Source: Micrococcales bacterium
GTDB taxonomy: Bacteria; Actinomycetota; Actinomycetes; Actinomycetales; Dermatophilaceae
DNA: 8,367 nt
NCBI GenBank assembly: GCA_030537915.1
Contig: JAUNUZ010000084.1
Span: 1-8,367, forward strand
Direction of reading: 5' to 3'
Position numbers and translations under genes: made by a program. This document shows, piece by piece, positions 7,676-8,367 of this stretch. Numbering within the stretch: the stretch's first letter is position 1; each line of letters begins with the position of its first letter. The notes under the pieces were generated by a model. It searched no databases. It worked only from the letters and a program-made list of their open reading frames with translations, and was not told the DNA's origin.

Positions 7676-8367
7676 TCAGGAACCGGGCACGATGACGACT
7701 CGGCGCGCGCCGGACCCCGTGGAGGCATCGGTCGTCCACGTCGTCGCCGCGTCCGTGCGGCCGCTGGTCCAGGTGCGACCCGCCACCGAGACGGAACGGG
7801 AGCCGTGCTGCTCTGCGTGGGCCACCGACCAGGCCGCGACAGCGCGCGCACCGCGGGCCGTTTCGGTGCCGACCTCGACGTTGCCGCCGGTGACGCTCGG
7901 GCGCACCCCGAACTCGGCGCGCAGCGCCGCCGCGATGTCCTTCGCACTGCGGGGCGACGTCGGGGGGTCGAGGCGACACGTGATCGCGCCGGACCTGTCG
8001 CCGGTCAGCCCCTCGGCCAGCGTGGTCGCCTCCGCCTCGTGCTTGGCGTAAGCCTCGGGGAAGCCGCTGCGCTGAACCGCCTGGGCGACCTCGGTCAGCG
8101 GGCGGGTCTGCCAGGAGGGCACCTTGACAAGGTGGTTGTAGAAGAGTCCCGAGGCGTAATGCGCGTCCTGCACCTGCGCCGCCGTGCCCCACCCCTGGGA
8201 CGGGCGTTGCTGGAAGAGCCCGAGGGAATCGCGGTCCCCGTGGTCGAGATTGCGCAGCTTGGACTCCTGCATCGCGGTAGCTATGGCGATGACCGCCGCG
8301 CGCGTCGGCAAGCGACGCTGCACCGAGACCGCGGCGATCGTCGAGGCGTTGGCGGCCTGCTCGGGGT
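7676..8367 (-). CDS. Lysozyme/transglycosylase-like protein of unknown function, 5' end cut by window edge
   Basis: The leftward frame is open from the right edge to the TGA at 7676-7678, giving 229 visible residues. The true start lies outside. Visible residues 22-60, with AVIAIATAMQESKLRNL, then DRDSLGLFQQRPSQGWG, resemble the core of lysozyme-like transglycosylase folds: a glutamate followed by Ser, then a GLFQ stretch. E34 is the candidate catalytic acid (inference). YASGLFYNHLVKVPSW (70-85) and AQAVQRSGFPEAYAKHE (94-110) complete the domain. Similar actinobacterial proteins are usually called hypothetical, or wrongly 'heavy metal transporter'. After a variable Pro/Ser linker comes a small second domain (about 168-227) with ARAVAAWSVAHAEQHG and GRTWTSG, which I do not recognise by function. 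A signal peptide or membrane anchor would be in the missing N-terminus. A role in peptidoglycan turnover is plausible but unproven. Confidence 0.8.
   Translation of the reverse strand, partial: PEQAANASTIAAVSVQRRLPTRAAVIAIATAMQESKLRNLDHGDRDSLGLFQQRPSQGWGTAAQVQDAHYASGLFYNHLVKVPSWQTRPLTEVAQAVQRSGFPEAYAKHEAEATTLAEGLTGDRSGAITCRLDPPTSPRSAKDIAAALRAEFGVRPSVTGGNVEVGTETARGARAVAAWSVAHAEQHGSRSVSVAGRTWTSGRTDAATTWTTDASTGSGARRVVIVPGS

Noticed and set aside
7692..8051. 119-codon plus-strand frame opposite the lysozyme-like gene
   Set aside because: It is antisense to the conserved leftward gene and lacks an RBS or known motif.

Overview
The window is GC-rich chromosomal DNA from an actinomycete. The best single marker is a recognisable mshB, because mycothiol synthesis is confined to Actinobacteria. 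The actinobacterial-type FdxA ferredoxin, the actinobacterial DapC aminotransferase and the serine-containing form of the VanW motif all agree. The style suggests Micrococcales (Intrasporangiaceae/Dermatophilaceae-like), but that is only an inference.

Layout from left to right: (1) the leftward ppk2 gene for polyphosphate kinase 2, complete at its start and cut at base 1; (2) a 245-bp divergent intergenic region; (3) a rightward run of six genes: mshB (mycothiol deacetylase), a flavin reductase-domain gene overlapping it by ATGA, a membrane-anchored VanW-domain protein, fdxA (7Fe ferredoxin), dapC (overlapping fdxA by GTGA) and a citrate synthase gene; (4) a 133-bp convergent intergenic region with a strong 15-bp hairpin; (5) the C-terminal part of a leftward gene with a lysozyme/transglycosylase-like domain, cut at the right edge.

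The genes are mainly housekeeping: polyphosphate nucleotide metabolism, low-molecular-weight thiol synthesis, flavin reduction, electron transfer, lysine/diaminopimelate synthesis, entry to the TCA cycle, and two probable cell-envelope proteins. The mshB ... fdxA-dapC order recalls the Rv1170 ... Rv1177-Rv1178 neighbourhood of Mycobacterium tuberculosis, so this looks like conserved core genome rather than an accessory island. I saw no mobile element, CRISPR array, tRNA or rRNA, and no convincing undescribed system. The points most worth a second look are a possible leaderless mshB promoter, the mshB-flavin reductase coupling, an extra loop in DapC, and the poorly characterised lysozyme-like protein at the right edge. 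No gene-free stretch exceeds 300 bases.
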